Source: Phascolarctobacterium sp.
GTDB lineage: Bacteria; Bacillota; Negativicutes; Acidaminococcales; Acidaminococcaceae
Direction of reading: 5' to 3'
Length of the DNA stretch: 18,600 bases
Assembly (NCBI GenBank): GCA_019417125.1
Contig: DXVZ01000151.1
Location: forward strand, 1-18,600
Part shown: piece by piece, positions 1 to 7,590 of the stretch
Position numbering within the stretch: position 1 is the first letter of the stretch
How the letters are laid out: each line of letters starts with the position of its first letter
Program-made: the position numbers and the translations under genes
The notes under the pieces: model-generated
What the model saw: the letters and a program-made list of their open reading frames with translations, nothing else
What the model was told of the DNA's origin: nothing
The model's database searches: none

Positions 1-40
1 CTCCTGTTTTATATTATAACAGCAAAAGTCAAAAAGTCAA
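1..40 (-). promoter_or_regulatory. Minus-strand promoter and RBS for a divergent gene beyond the left edge
   Basis: Read on the minus strand, a TTGACT -35 (35-40) lies 16 nt from a perfect TATAAT -10 (13-18), and CAGGAG, a good ribosome binding site, occupies the first six bases of the window. An AAAGTCAA-type direct repeat with 8-9 nt spacing (about 25-41) overlaps the -35. The gene it serves would start just outside the window, divergent from lrgAB. A regulator of lrgAB is a common arrangement, but that identity is a guess. Confidence 0.6.
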
Positions 41-85
41 ATATTTTTTGTTAATTTTTGTGATAAAATTTTTTAATATTTTAAC

Positions 86-114
86 TTGACAAATCAACGC
101 TGCGGCAGGAAAAT
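86..114 (+). promoter_or_regulatory. Candidate promoter of lrgAB
   Basis: A perfect TTGACA (86-91) is followed after 17 nt by GAAAAT (109-114), a weak -10 matching 4 of 6 positions. The poor -10 beside a perfect -35 would suit an activator-dependent promoter. A GGAGGG ribosome binding site (137-142) precedes the lrgA ATG at 154. Confidence 0.4.
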
Positions 115-153
115 ATACACATTACTTTATTTTTTTGGAGGGAAAGAGAATTT

Positions 154-522
154 ATGACACCATCATCAATTTTGACAGGAACTGCTGTACTGCTTTTTTT
201 GCAGGGCATAAGCACCATCGCGCTTAATTTATGCGGCTTAAAATTTCCGCCGGCGCTGATGGGCATGATTCTGCTTTTGGTGCTGCTGTTAACCGGCGTG
301 GTCCGTGTGCGCACCATCGAGGACGTCTGCGATATTTTAATAGAGAAAATGGGCATGCTGTTTTTGCCCGCAGGCGTAAGCATTTTGCTTTATATGGATA
401 TTATCCTTGCCGAAAGCACCGCTATTATAGCAACCGTATTTATCAGCAGCTTTGTAATACTGATTGTGACGGCTGTATTTTTAAACTTTATGTTAAAACG
501 CAAAGGCGGTGCAGATAAATGA
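154..522 (+). CDS. lrgA: LrgA/CidA-family holin-like membrane protein
   Basis: This 122-residue protein is almost entirely hydrophobic, with about four membrane segments (roughly residues 5-25, 28-48, 63-83 and 90-112). It contains the LrgA/CidA hallmark of FPPALMGMILLL (family form FPGSxxGxxLLL) followed by a hydrophilic turn and MGMLFLPAGVSI. LrgA works with LrgB in the inner membrane. The pair was first described as controlling murein hydrolase export and autolysis, and more recently linked to pyruvate or short organic acid transport. The length is typical. Its stop overlaps the lrgB start by 4 nt (ATGA), so the two are translationally coupled. The start is supported by GGAGGG 11 nt upstream. 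The family call is firm; the physiological substrate here is unknown. Confidence 0.9.
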   Translation: MTPSSILTGTAVLLFLQGISTIALNLCGLKFPPALMGMILLLVLLLTGVVRVRTIEDVCDILIEKMGMLFLPAGVSILLYMDIILAESTAIIATVFISSFVILIVTAVFLNFMLKRKGGADK

Positions 523-1238
523 GCATTTTACCGGAAGCCTTTATAAATTCACCGCTGTTTGGCATTGCGCTGACCATTATCGTTTATGTTATCTGCGAAA
601 TTATCGTAGATAAGTTTGAACTGAATATTATTCCGCCGTTTGTGCTGGCGTGCCCGATGATAATAGCTTTTATTTATTTTCAGGAGCCGTACATTACTTA
701 CGATGATTACGAAAACGGTGCAGGCTTTATTAACTTTTTGCTTGGCCCAGCCACTGTGGCGCTTGCCATGCCGCTATATAACAACAGGCAAATTATTAAA
801 GAAAACCTGCTTGTAATTTTAAGCGGTATTTTAGTAGCTACCGTCACCGGCATTGTTACTATTTTTGTATGCGCTAAAATGTTCGGGGCAAGCGGGCAGG
901 TTCTGCTTTCGATGATTCCTAAATCCGTCACTACGCCGATTGCCATGGATATTTCTTCCGCCATCGGCGGCATACCGGCGCTGACAGCCGCGTGCGTCAT
1001 TTTTACCGGTATGCTGGGCGCAACCTTTAACCACAAAATTTTAGAAGCCATGAAAATTAAAAATAACATCGCCATCGGGCTTGCCATCGGCGCATCCAGC
1101 CACGGTCTGGGCACCAGCGTTTGCGCCAGCAAAAGCGCTTTACAGCTTGCTATCGGCGGCGCGTCCATCGGGCTGACTGGCATTGCCACTTCCCTGTTAG
1201 CGCCTGTTTTGCTGCCCATTATGGAAAGTTTGTTTTAA
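519..1238 (+). CDS. lrgB: LrgB/CidB-family membrane protein
   Basis: This 239-residue integral membrane protein is the usual partner of LrgA. It shows the conserved family segments: FLLGPATVALAMPLY in the middle of the protein, then MIPKSVTTPIAMDIS, an IGGIPALTAACVIFTG stretch, and a C-terminal GASSHGLGTSVC block. These lie among about seven or eight predicted membrane spans. The length matches the family (about 230 residues). It overlaps lrgA by 4 nt and is followed by a strong terminator, so lrgAB is a two-gene transcript. Proposed roles in the literature are regulation of autolysis, or carbon-overflow metabolite (pyruvate) transport. The latter would fit an organic-acid fermenter, but that is inference. 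Confidence 0.92.
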   Translation: MSILPEAFINSPLFGIALTIIVYVICEIIVDKFELNIIPPFVLACPMIIAFIYFQEPYITYDDYENGAGFINFLLGPATVALAMPLYNNRQIIKENLLVILSGILVATVTGIVTIFVCAKMFGASGQVLLSMIPKSVTTPIAMDISSAIGGIPALTAACVIFTGMLGATFNHKILEAMKIKNNIAIGLAIGASSHGLGTSVCASKSALQLAIGGASIGLTGIATSLLAPVLLPIMESLF

Positions 1239-1259
1239 AATTTATACCAGCAGATGTAC

Positions 1260-1299
1260 AAAAGACGGTATTGCCGCAAAAGGCAATACCGTCTTTTTT
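1260..1299. terminator. Strong bidirectional terminator between lrgB and the CYTH gene
   Basis: A perfect 16-bp stem (1260-1275 with 1282-1297) closes a 6-nt GCAAAA loop. There is a run of six T on the + side and four A on the other side, so it can end lrgAB on + and the converging CYTH gene on minus. The CYTH stop codon (1298-1300) abuts the stem. Confidence 0.93.
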
Positions 1300-1939
1300 A
1301 TTTAATTTGTTTTGTTAAATTTACGCCGCACAGCTTCATGCCGCGCTCATATTTACTGCGTGTCTCAGGCGTTACTGGTACCAGTTCTGCTATCTGTTCA
1401 GTAAAAGCAAATAAATCTTCTTTGGTGCCGCTTTTTATTTCTAGTTCTGTTTCGTTAATAGGGCATTCGCCGCCAGTACCGCCGGTAATTTTACCGCGGT
1501 CCACAGCCAGCTCCAGCGTTGTTGCTTCGCTTATTTTTAACAGGCACAGCCTGCGCTCCACATCAACCGTAAAAAGCTTCTTTAAAGGCTCACCGCCCAA
1601 TATTTTTTCTAAATCAGTGTTAAACCCAGCTTCTTTAAAGGCTGCCAAAACAGGTTTGCCGTCCGGCAAATCTACATTATATTCGCTGCGGCTGGAAAAA
1701 CCTCCGCAGGAAGCTTTTTCCGTTTTAATGGTTGCCTCGTACTTATCGCCGTTTTTGCGCACGCGGTAAGCAATGCCGCTGTGCATCAGTTTAAAAGATG
1801 GCGTATCATAATACGAAGTTTGTAAATGCTGCACGGCTTCGCTGCCGCAGATAATTTTTTCCTTCAGCAGCGGCGATGCAAGCAATTTTTGCAAAGCCTC
1901 CGCTTCTATATTCAGTTTTATCTCAAGTTCTGCTGCCAT
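1298..1939 (-). CDS. CYTH-domain triphosphatase-like protein without a CHAD domain
   Basis: This 213-residue protein is a single CYTH (triphosphate tunnel metalloenzyme) domain. The signature ExExK is at residues 4-8 (E4, E6, K8). Further tunnel-type charged residues are R59/R61 with K72 (YRVRK then ATIK), the SRSEY strand (84-88), and an ELEIK strand (165-169). SKYERGM near 195-201 resembles the segment that joins CYTH to CHAD in YgiF-type proteins, where a CHAD domain normally follows; here the protein ends about 12 residues later. Such enzymes hydrolyse inorganic triphosphate, thiamine triphosphate or nucleoside triphosphates using Mg or Mn, and the substrate cannot be told from sequence. 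It starts 12 nt after the upstream 84-aa gene with an AGGAG site, so they are probably cotranscribed. Confidence 0.85.
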   Translation of the reverse strand: MAAELEIKLNIEAEALQKLLASPLLKEKIICGSEAVQHLQTSYYDTPSFKLMHSGIAYRVRKNGDKYEATIKTEKASCGGFSSRSEYNVDLPDGKPVLAAFKEAGFNTDLEKILGGEPLKKLFTVDVERRLCLLKISEATTLELAVDRGKITGGTGGECPINETELEIKSGTKEDLFAFTEQIAELVPVTPETRSKYERGMKLCGVNLTKQIK

Positions 1940-1951
1940 TTTCCGCTCCTT

Positions 1952-2206
1952 TTAGGCTATCGAGCCTCTTAATTCCGTAAAAATAACCTTGCCCTTGTCA
2001 AGCTCATAAACCTGCGGCTCCAGCTCGCGCAGGTCCTCGGTGCGCCACCCCTTATGCTGCGCCGCCAAAAGTGCCAGCGCTTCGTCAAGGTTTTCTGCCG
2101 CCACAATGGCAACAGCGTCAAGGTAAAATTCGCTGTTCACACATGGTTCCTGTATCATGCTATGGCTGTGGTAGGTTTTATTATGGCGCCATACATAAAG
2201 TTTCAT
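1952..2206 (-). CDS. Small hypothetical protein (84 aa)
   Basis: I do not recognise this protein. The ATG at 2206 is chosen because AAGAAGGTG lies just upstream; an in-frame ATG at 2263 would add 19 residues but has no good ribosome binding site. It begins MKLYVWRHNKTYHSHSMIQE, then has a run suggesting an alpha-beta fold: FYLDAVAIVAAENLDEALAL, with a helix of alternating Ala, Leu and acidic residues. It ends with an acidic-basic segment containing YELDKGKVIFTELRG. No signal peptide or membrane segment is seen, so it is likely cytosolic. The tandem position upstream of the CYTH gene suggests a shared transcript, but no function can be assigned. Confidence 0.7.
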   Translation of the reverse strand: MKLYVWRHNKTYHSHSMIQEPCVNSEFYLDAVAIVAAENLDEALALLAAQHKGWRTEDLRELEPQVYELDKGKVIFTELRGSIA

Positions 2207-2298
2207 AAACGCACCTTCTTTCATATTTTCTGTAATTAAATTATAAACTTTTATTAACGCCACGGCAACTTTTAGAAACGCTGGAAGAAATTTTTACG

Positions 2299-2335
2299 CT
2301 GTAAAGCAAAAGCCGCCGGCATAAAACCGGCGGCA
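2299..2335 (-). terminator. Rho-independent terminator after pheT
   Basis: On the minus strand GCCGCCGG (complement of 2327-2334) pairs perfectly with CCGGCGGC (2312-2319) around a 7-nt loop, followed by a TTTTGCTTT tract. It lies 20 nt beyond the pheT stop and ends the pheST transcript. Confidence 0.9.
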
Positions 2336-2353
2336 GTTTACCGTAATTTATTA

Positions 2354-4786
2354 TTAATCTCTCAGTTTTGCTTTGTAAGCTTCACCGACTTTTCCGACCA
2401 CGTTTTTAATAACGGCGTCGATTTCTTCGTCCGTCAAGGTGCGGTCGTCAGCCTGGAAAGCAAGATTGAACGCCATGGATTTATAACCTGCTTCAACCTG
2501 TTTGCCGGTGTAAACGTCAAATACCTGTACCTGTTTTAACAGGCTGCCAGCGTTGGCGCGGATAACTTCTTCCAGTTCTTCCATCGCAACGTCCTGCGGC
2601 ACAACAACGGCAATATCGCGCGAAGTTGCCGGGTATTTGGGCAGGTGAACAAACTGCGGCACAATGGAAGCACTGGCAACCAGCGGCTCAACTTCCAGTT
2701 CCAGCACGCAGACGCTGCCATTAAGGCCGTAGTTTTCCGCAGCAGTCGGGTGCAGTTCGCCAAACCAGCCGATTAACTTGCCGTCATATTCCACGGCGCA
2801 GCTCTTGCCCGGGTGCAGGTAAGGCTGGACTGCTGGCACATATTTTACGCCGGTCAGCTGCAAGTTTTCCAGCAATCCTTCCACAACGCCCTTCATATCG
2901 TAAAAATCAACTTCGTCCTTGGTTTCCGTCCAGTTCAGGCTGCTGCGCCTGCCTGCCAACACTGCGCACAAAACAGGCTTTTCTTCCGGCAGTTCGGTAA
3001 GCGGCAAGGCTTTGGGCAAAAATACCTTGCCAATTTCAAAAATCTTCACGGCTTCTGCCTGGCGCGCCTGGTTATAGGCTGCGGTGTTCAGCATGCCGGG
3101 CAGCATGGTGGTGCGCATTACCTTAAACTCGTCGCTCAGCGGATTCATCAGTTCAATCGCACTGCGGCGGCTGTCTGCTTCCGGCAGCAGCATTTTATCA
3201 AAGGAATTAGGATTAATGAAGCTGTAAGTCATAACTTCGTTTAACCCGGCGGCTACAAGGTAATCTTCTATTTCTTCGCAAACGTCATCGATAACGGACT
3301 GACGGCCCTGTACCAGCGGTAATTCCGGATTATGCGACTCAATCTTATCGTAAGAGTGCATTCTGGCAATTTCTTCGCTGATATCGGCGTCGCAGCTGAT
3401 ATCGTAGCGCCAACTCGGGGCGGTAACTTCCAGTACGCTGCCGTCATATTCCACGCCAAACTGTAATTTTTTAAGGATGTCTACCATTTCTTCCGCAGCA
3501 ATTTCCACGCCGATGCGGCTGTTAATAGCCTGCGGCGTTACACGGATAACAGCGGGTTTAACTTCTTCGGGGTAATCTTCGACAATACCGCATACGGTTT
3601 CGCAAGCTCCCATCTGTTCCAACAAGTGTGCGGCACGGTTCAGCGCATTGTGGTTCAGTATGGTGTCAACACCGCGTTCAAAACGTCCCGAAGCTTCGCT
3701 GCGCAGCCCCAATGCTTTAGATGTTCTGCGAATGGATGGGCCATTAAAAGTTGCGGCTTCCAGCATTACGTTAACTGTTTCGCCCGTTACTTCGGTTTCC
3801 AAGCCGCCCATTACACCGCCAAGGCCAACAGCGTGACCCGGGTCGGCAATGGTAATCATATCCGGCGTTAAAATACGTTCCTGGCTGTCCAGCGTTACCA
3901 GTTTTTCACCGTCATCGGCGCGGCGTACAATCAGCTTATGCTCGCCAACTTTATCGTAATCGTAAGCGTGCATCGGCTGGCCAAGTTCCAGCATTACATA
4001 GTTGGTAACGTCAACCACGTTGCTGATTGGGCGCATGCCGCAGGCACGCAGATGTTTCTGCATCCATTCCGGGCTGGGCCCGATTTTAATATTTTTCAGT
4101 ACGCGCACGGCAAAACGGCTGCACAAATCTTTAGCCCGCACTTCGATAGCAGCCATATCAGCAGCGTTGCCGCCCGCAGCTTCTTTCACGCTCATATCCG
4201 GCAGGCGCAGTTCTTTGCCCAATACTGCGGCAGCCTCGCGCGCAAGTCCGATAATGTTAGTGCAGTCGCCGCGGTTAGCGGTTAAGTCAATATCCAAAAC
4301 AACGTCATCAAGCCCCAGCACTTTTTTTATGTCCAAGCCAATCGGTGTATCAGGCGGCAGAATGAAAATGCCTTCGCGCTGTTCCGGCAGCAAAAGTTTA
4401 GCGTCGATACCCAGTTCTGCCGCACTGCACAGCATACCGAACGAATCAAGCCCGCGCATTTTTGCTTTTTTTAGCTTCATGCCGTTAGGCAGCTGCGAGC
4501 CGATGACTGCAACCGGCACCATATCGTCCTGGTGTACGTTCTGCGCGCCGGTTAAAATCTGCAAAATTTCCGGGCCGCCAACATCCATCATGCAAACCCA
4601 CAAATGGTCAGAATTAGGGTGGCGCTCAATGTACGTTACCTTGCCGGTAACAACGCCCTCTAAATCTTTGCCAAGGTGGTTAACGCTTTCTACCTCCAAA
4701 CCCACGCGGGTCAGTTTTTCAGCCAGCTCCTCAGGAGTGACATCAATATCTACATATTGTTTAAGCCAATCAACAGATGCTAACAT
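2354..4786 (-). CDS. pheT: Phenylalanyl-tRNA synthetase beta subunit
   Basis: This 810-residue protein is the full-length bacterial PheT, the beta chain of the alpha2-beta2 cytosolic synthetase that charges tRNA-Phe and edits Tyr-tRNA-Phe. In order it shows: an EMAP-like tRNA-binding domain (about 40-150, with HPNSDHLWVCMMDVG and ILTGAQNV); the B3/B4 editing domain (about 215-390, with NVVDVTNYVMLELGQPMHAYD, GGVMGG and ASGRFERGVD); the B5 domain (about 405-475); the catalytic-like core (about 490-690, with MTYSFI and MNPLSDEFKVMRTTMLPG); and a C-terminal ferredoxin-fold anticodon-binding domain (about 715-808, with KYPATSRDIAVVV). A GGAGGG site precedes the ATG, and the gene lies 11 nt after pheS in the same T-box-controlled operon. 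Confidence 0.98.
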   Translation of the reverse strand: MLASVDWLKQYVDIDVTPEELAEKLTRVGLEVESVNHLGKDLEGVVTGKVTYIERHPNSDHLWVCMMDVGGPEILQILTGAQNVHQDDMVPVAVIGSQLPNGMKLKKAKMRGLDSFGMLCSAAELGIDAKLLLPEQREGIFILPPDTPIGLDIKKVLGLDDVVLDIDLTANRGDCTNIIGLAREAAAVLGKELRLPDMSVKEAAGGNAADMAAIEVRAKDLCSRFAVRVLKNIKIGPSPEWMQKHLRACGMRPISNVVDVTNYVMLELGQPMHAYDYDKVGEHKLIVRRADDGEKLVTLDSQERILTPDMITIADPGHAVGLGGVMGGLETEVTGETVNVMLEAATFNGPSIRRTSKALGLRSEASGRFERGVDTILNHNALNRAAHLLEQMGACETVCGIVEDYPEEVKPAVIRVTPQAINSRIGVEIAAEEMVDILKKLQFGVEYDGSVLEVTAPSWRYDISCDADISEEIARMHSYDKIESHNPELPLVQGRQSVIDDVCEEIEDYLVAAGLNEVMTYSFINPNSFDKMLLPEADSRRSAIELMNPLSDEFKVMRTTMLPGMLNTAAYNQARQAEAVKIFEIGKVFLPKALPLTELPEEKPVLCAVLAGRRSSLNWTETKDEVDFYDMKGVVEGLLENLQLTGVKYVPAVQPYLHPGKSCAVEYDGKLIGWFGELHPTAAENYGLNGSVCVLELEVEPLVASASIVPQFVHLPKYPATSRDIAVVVPQDVAMEELEEVIRANAGSLLKQVQVFDVYTGKQVEAGYKSMAFNLAFQADDRTLTDEEIDAVIKNVVGKVGEAYKAKLRD

Positions 4787-4797
4787 GGTATCCCTCC

Positions 4798-5823
4798 TTA
4801 TTTAAACTGGCGGATAAACCGCAGGTCATTTTCAAAAAATAAACGTAAATCGTCGATGCCGTATTTCAGCATAGCAATGCGTTCTACGCCCATGCCAAAG
4901 GCATAACCGCTGGTTTTGTCCGGGTCATAGCCGCTCATGCGCAGTACGTTGGGGTGTACCATGCCGCTGCCCAAAATCTCCAGCCAGCCGCTGTTTTTGC
5001 ACACACGGCAGCCTTTGCCGCCGCAGATAACGCACGAAATATCAACTTCGGCGCTCGGCTCCGTAAAGGGGAAATAACTGGGGCGTAGGCGGATGCTGAC
5101 GCTGCTGCCAAACATCTCTTTGCAGAATGTTTCCAGCGTGCCCTTTAAATCAGCCAGGCTGATGTCCTTACCCAAAACCAAACCTTCTACCTGATGGAAC
5201 ATCGGCGAATGGGTTGCGTCATAATCGTTGCGGTAAACCGTACCAGGCGAAATCATACGGATAGGGGAATCCGGCACGCTTGCCTGCATTTTGCGCGCCT
5301 GCATAGGCGAAGTCTGCGTGCGCAGCAAAATATCTTCAGTAATATAAAAAGTATCTTGCATATCCCTTGCCGGATGGTCTTTCGGCAGGTTCAGCGCTTC
5401 AAAATTATAATAATCGGTTTCAATCTGCGGCCCTTCCAATACCTCAAAACCCATACGCATAAAAATCTTTTTAATCTCGCGCATCGTCAGCGTAATGGGG
5501 TGCAGATGCCCGCACTGCGGTTTGCGGCCCGGCAGGGTAATATCAACCTTTTCGCTTGCCAGGCGCTGCTTTAAGGCCTCAGCTTCCAAAACTTCGGTTT
5601 TTGCGGCAATGGCTTCTTCCAAAAGCTTTTTAACTTCGTTTACCATCTGGCCTATTTTGGGCCTTTCTTCGGCAGGCAGGCTGCCCATACCGCGCAGAAT
5701 ATCCGTCATCTGCCCTTTTTTGCCCAAATACTTAACGCGCAAATCCTTCAGCGCGTCCACGCCGGTAACTGTTTCCAGTTCTTTCAGCGCCTGCTCTTTC
5801 AGTGCTTGCAGTTCTTCTTTCAT
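4798..5823 (-). CDS. pheS: Phenylalanyl-tRNA synthetase alpha subunit
   Basis: This 341-residue class II synthetase alpha subunit forms Phe-AMP and transfers Phe to tRNA. An N-terminal coiled coil (about 1-85, rich in Glu/Lys/Leu) precedes the catalytic domain, which holds the motif 1 region (MRMGFEVLEGPQIE), motif 2 (YRNDYDATHSPMFHQVEGL) and motif 3 (GMGVERIAMLKYGIDDLR). The C-terminal FENDLRFIRQF is the family ending. The start at 5823 is chosen because GGGAGG lies 8 nt upstream and the length then equals the usual size. The frame stays open to an ATG at 5922, but that segment is the T-box terminator and is not protein-like. The gene is first in the pheST operon. Confidence 0.97.
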   Translation of the reverse strand: MKEELQALKEQALKELETVTGVDALKDLRVKYLGKKGQMTDILRGMGSLPAEERPKIGQMVNEVKKLLEEAIAAKTEVLEAEALKQRLASEKVDITLPGRKPQCGHLHPITLTMREIKKIFMRMGFEVLEGPQIETDYYNFEALNLPKDHPARDMQDTFYITEDILLRTQTSPMQARKMQASVPDSPIRMISPGTVYRNDYDATHSPMFHQVEGLVLGKDISLADLKGTLETFCKEMFGSSVSIRLRPSYFPFTEPSAEVDISCVICGGKGCRVCKNSGWLEILGSGMVHPNVLRMSGYDPDKTSGYAFGMGVERIAMLKYGIDDLRLFFENDLRFIRQFK

Positions 5824-5860
5824 ACTTAACCTCCCAAAATTCAGCATTAGGGGCAGGCGG

Positions 5861-5901
5861 TAAAATAAAAAAGCCTCCGCCCCTTTAAAGGGGCGAAAGC
5901 T
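5861..5901 (-). terminator. T-box intrinsic terminator upstream of pheS
   Basis: Stem 5872-5883 pairs with 5890-5901 around a 6-nt TTTAAA loop. The two mismatches seen on the + strand become G-U pairs in the minus transcript, which confirms that the minus strand is transcribed. A T-run (5861-5872) follows. The 5' arm competes with the T-box antiterminator. Confidence 0.93.
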
Positions 5902-6105
5902 GCATGTCTTCCGCGGTACCACCCTGTTTTGTACCTCATAACGCCTTAACGCGGCAAACGCCGTCCCTACTTAATTTCAAAACGGCTGCTCCAAAGTGAA
6001 CTTCTGCACAAACTGTATCACGGGGCTTTCAGCCTTGGCCCTGCTCTCTGCGTCGCAGTTTATGCGTACTCTCTTTTTCATAGCAGTAAGCTTGTTAAAT
6101 TAACG
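5862..6105 (-). promoter_or_regulatory. T-box leader (tRNA-Phe riboswitch) of pheST
   Basis: The minus-strand leader carries the invariant T-box sequence AGGGTGGTACCGCGG (complement of 5911-5925), whose UGGN bulge pairs with the tRNA acceptor end. The Stem I region has the AGTA and GAGAGCAGG elements typical of T-boxes (about 6036-6075). The triplet TTC (complement of 5998-6000), followed by ACTTTGGAGC, occupies the specifier position and reads as a Phe codon, matching the downstream pheS. An intrinsic terminator follows. Uncharged tRNA-Phe should stabilise the antiterminator and switch pheST on. The exact 5' end is inferred from the promoter. Confidence 0.95.
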
Positions 6106-6111
6106 CTTATT

Positions 6112-6140
6112 ATTATAACACAGCCTTTATTTTGTTGCAA
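6112..6140 (-). promoter_or_regulatory. Promoter of the pheST T-box transcript
   Basis: TTGCAA (6135-6140) and a perfect TATAAT (6112-6117) are separated by exactly 17 nt on the minus strand. The -35 lies inside the last codons of the RNA methyltransferase gene, so pheST can be transcribed independently of the ktrBA-methyltransferase transcript. Confidence 0.8.
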
Positions 6141-6912
6141 GACGGCGGCGCATAGCTTCAAACATTACAATGCCGCCTGCCACTGCCGCGTTCAGTGATT
6201 CTGCCCTGCCCTGCATGGGAATGTACACCCTTTTGGCAGCGGCAGCCTTTAAACTTTCCGATGCCCCATAAGCCTCGCTGCCGACAACTATCGCCGCACG
6301 GCTGCCAAAATCAGCTTCGTAGAGGTTTTCCGCGCCGTCCAGGCAGGTTACTATAATTTCGTAGCCGTTTTTACGCGACAGGCTGATAAACTCAGCCTCC
6401 GGCACATCGCACAGCACCGGCATACGCAGCAGCGAGCCCATTGTAGAACGCACTGTTTTGGGCGCATAAGCATCGGCGCAGCCAGCCAGCAAAATTACCG
6501 CCGCCATGCCTGCCGCCTCTGCCGTGCGGATTAAAGTGCCCACGTTGCCGGGGTCTGCCACGCGATCCAGAACCAGCAGCGGCCCATCCGCGCCGATAAA
6601 GCCCTGCGGCTTGGCGCACACCGCCAAAACGCCTTGCGGTGATTCCGTATCGCTCAGCTTTTTCATAACGCTTTCCGTAACCATATACAGTTCAATATTT
6701 TTAGCCGCTGCGTCAGCCAAAAGCTGTGCCAGCCTGGCGTTGGCGTTATCTGCTACGGCAAAAATTTTTTGCACTATGGCATAATGCACCGCTTCTTCAA
6801 CTGCGCGCAAGCCTTCTACCACAAAGCTATTGGTGCGCTCGCGGTATTTTTTCTGTTTTAAATTGCATACGTCCTTAACAACGGCGTTATTAAGGCTGCT
6901 AATTTCTTTCAT
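6127..6912 (-). CDS. TrmH/SpoU-family RNA 2'-O-methyltransferase
   Basis: This protein of about 261 residues transfers a methyl group from S-adenosylmethionine to a ribose 2'-OH in rRNA or tRNA. An N-terminal substrate-binding domain (about 1-100, with VEGLRAVEEA) precedes the knotted SPOUT domain. Motif 1 is LDRVADPGNVGTLIRTAEA (about 116-134, catalytic Arg near 129), motif 2 is VVGSEAYGAS, and motif 3 is IPMQGRAESLNAAVAGGI. The ATG at 6912 shares one base with the ktrA stop (TGATG); a TTG at 6915 is an alternative start, and the AGAGGA site cannot decide between them. Methylases of this group beside pheS are a familiar Firmicutes arrangement. The target nucleotide is not deducible. Confidence 0.93.
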   Translation of the reverse strand: MKEISSLNNAVVKDVCNLKQKKYRERTNSFVVEGLRAVEEAVHYAIVQKIFAVADNANARLAQLLADAAAKNIELYMVTESVMKKLSDTESPQGVLAVCAKPQGFIGADGPLLVLDRVADPGNVGTLIRTAEAAGMAAVILLAGCADAYAPKTVRSTMGSLLRMPVLCDVPEAEFISLSRKNGYEIIVTCLDGAENLYEADFGSRAAIVVGSEAYGASESLKAAAAKRVYIPMQGRAESLNAAVAGGIVMFEAMRRRLATK

Positions 6913-7577
6913 CAAACAATTTCCTCTAAAGCTTTAATGTTTTGGTGCTCGCCGATAACAATCATCTCGTCGCCTTCTTCCAAAACCTGTGTCGGTTTCG
7001 GGTTAATATAGGTTACGCCCTCATGCTTAATGGCAACGACATTGACGTTATAGCGTTTGCGTAAATCGGACTCAATAAGGTTTTTGCCCACCAGCGAATG
7101 CGGAATATTAGTGCTCATCAAGCTGATGTTGTTACTCATCTCAATGTAATCCACAATGCTGCTGGAAATAAGGTTGTGCGCCACGCGCTTACCCATATCA
7201 CGCTCCGGATAAATAATTTTGTCCGCACCAATTTTTTCCAACATTTTGCCGTGCACCGCGCTTGTTGCCTTAACGGCGACAAACGGTACGCCCATTTCTT
7301 TTAAATTCAGCGTTGTTAACAGGTTGTCCTCCAACGGCCCGATACCGACAATAACTACCTCGTAATTGTTAATGCCCAGGCTGCGCAGCGTGTTCTCATC
7401 CGAAGCATCGGCGCTTACCACATGCGTCAGCTCGTGCGATAAATCCTGCACAATTTCTTCATCACTGTCCACACCCAAAACCTGGTAGCCCAGTTCGTGC
7501 AGGGTCAGCGCCACGCTGGTACCAAAGCGCCCCAGCCCCAGCACCGCAAATTGTTTTTGTTTATTGTTTTTCGCCAT
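6912..7577 (-). CDS. ktrA: KtrA/TrkA-family potassium uptake regulatory subunit
   Basis: This 221-residue cytosolic protein has one RCK unit, as in KtrA (TrkA has two). The N-terminal Rossmann fold starts FAVLGLGRFGTSVA (residues 10-23) with an acidic end of strand 2 (VDSDEE, 37-42), the nucleotide-binding pattern. VSADASDENTL and IVGIGPLEDNLLTTLNLKE follow. The C-terminal RCK_C domain (about 140-221) ends in EEGDEMIVIGEHQNIKALEEIV. An octameric ring of such subunits gates the KtrB channel in response to ATP/ADP, and in some species to c-di-AMP. It starts 13 nt after ktrB and overlaps the methyltransferase gene, so the three are one transcript. Confidence 0.95.
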   Translation of the reverse strand: MAKNNKQKQFAVLGLGRFGTSVALTLHELGYQVLGVDSDEEIVQDLSHELTHVVSADASDENTLRSLGINNYEVVIVGIGPLEDNLLTTLNLKEMGVPFVAVKATSAVHGKMLEKIGADKIIYPERDMGKRVAHNLISSSIVDYIEMSNNISLMSTNIPHSLVGKNLIESDLRKRYNVNVVAIKHEGVTYINPKPTQVLEEGDEMIVIGEHQNIKALEEIV

Positions 7578-7590
7578 TATTTACACCCCA

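Noticed and set aside
707..1219. 170-codon minus-strand frame opposite lrgB
   Set aside because: lrgB is a clear family member on the + strand; the antisense frame has no start signals and only mirrors the hydrophobic codons.
4002..4805. Open frame of 267 codons on the + strand opposite pheT
   Set aside because: It is antisense to a certain pheT coding region, has Ser/Thr/Pro-rich low-quality composition and no ribosome binding site; it reflects the codon bias of the opposite strand.
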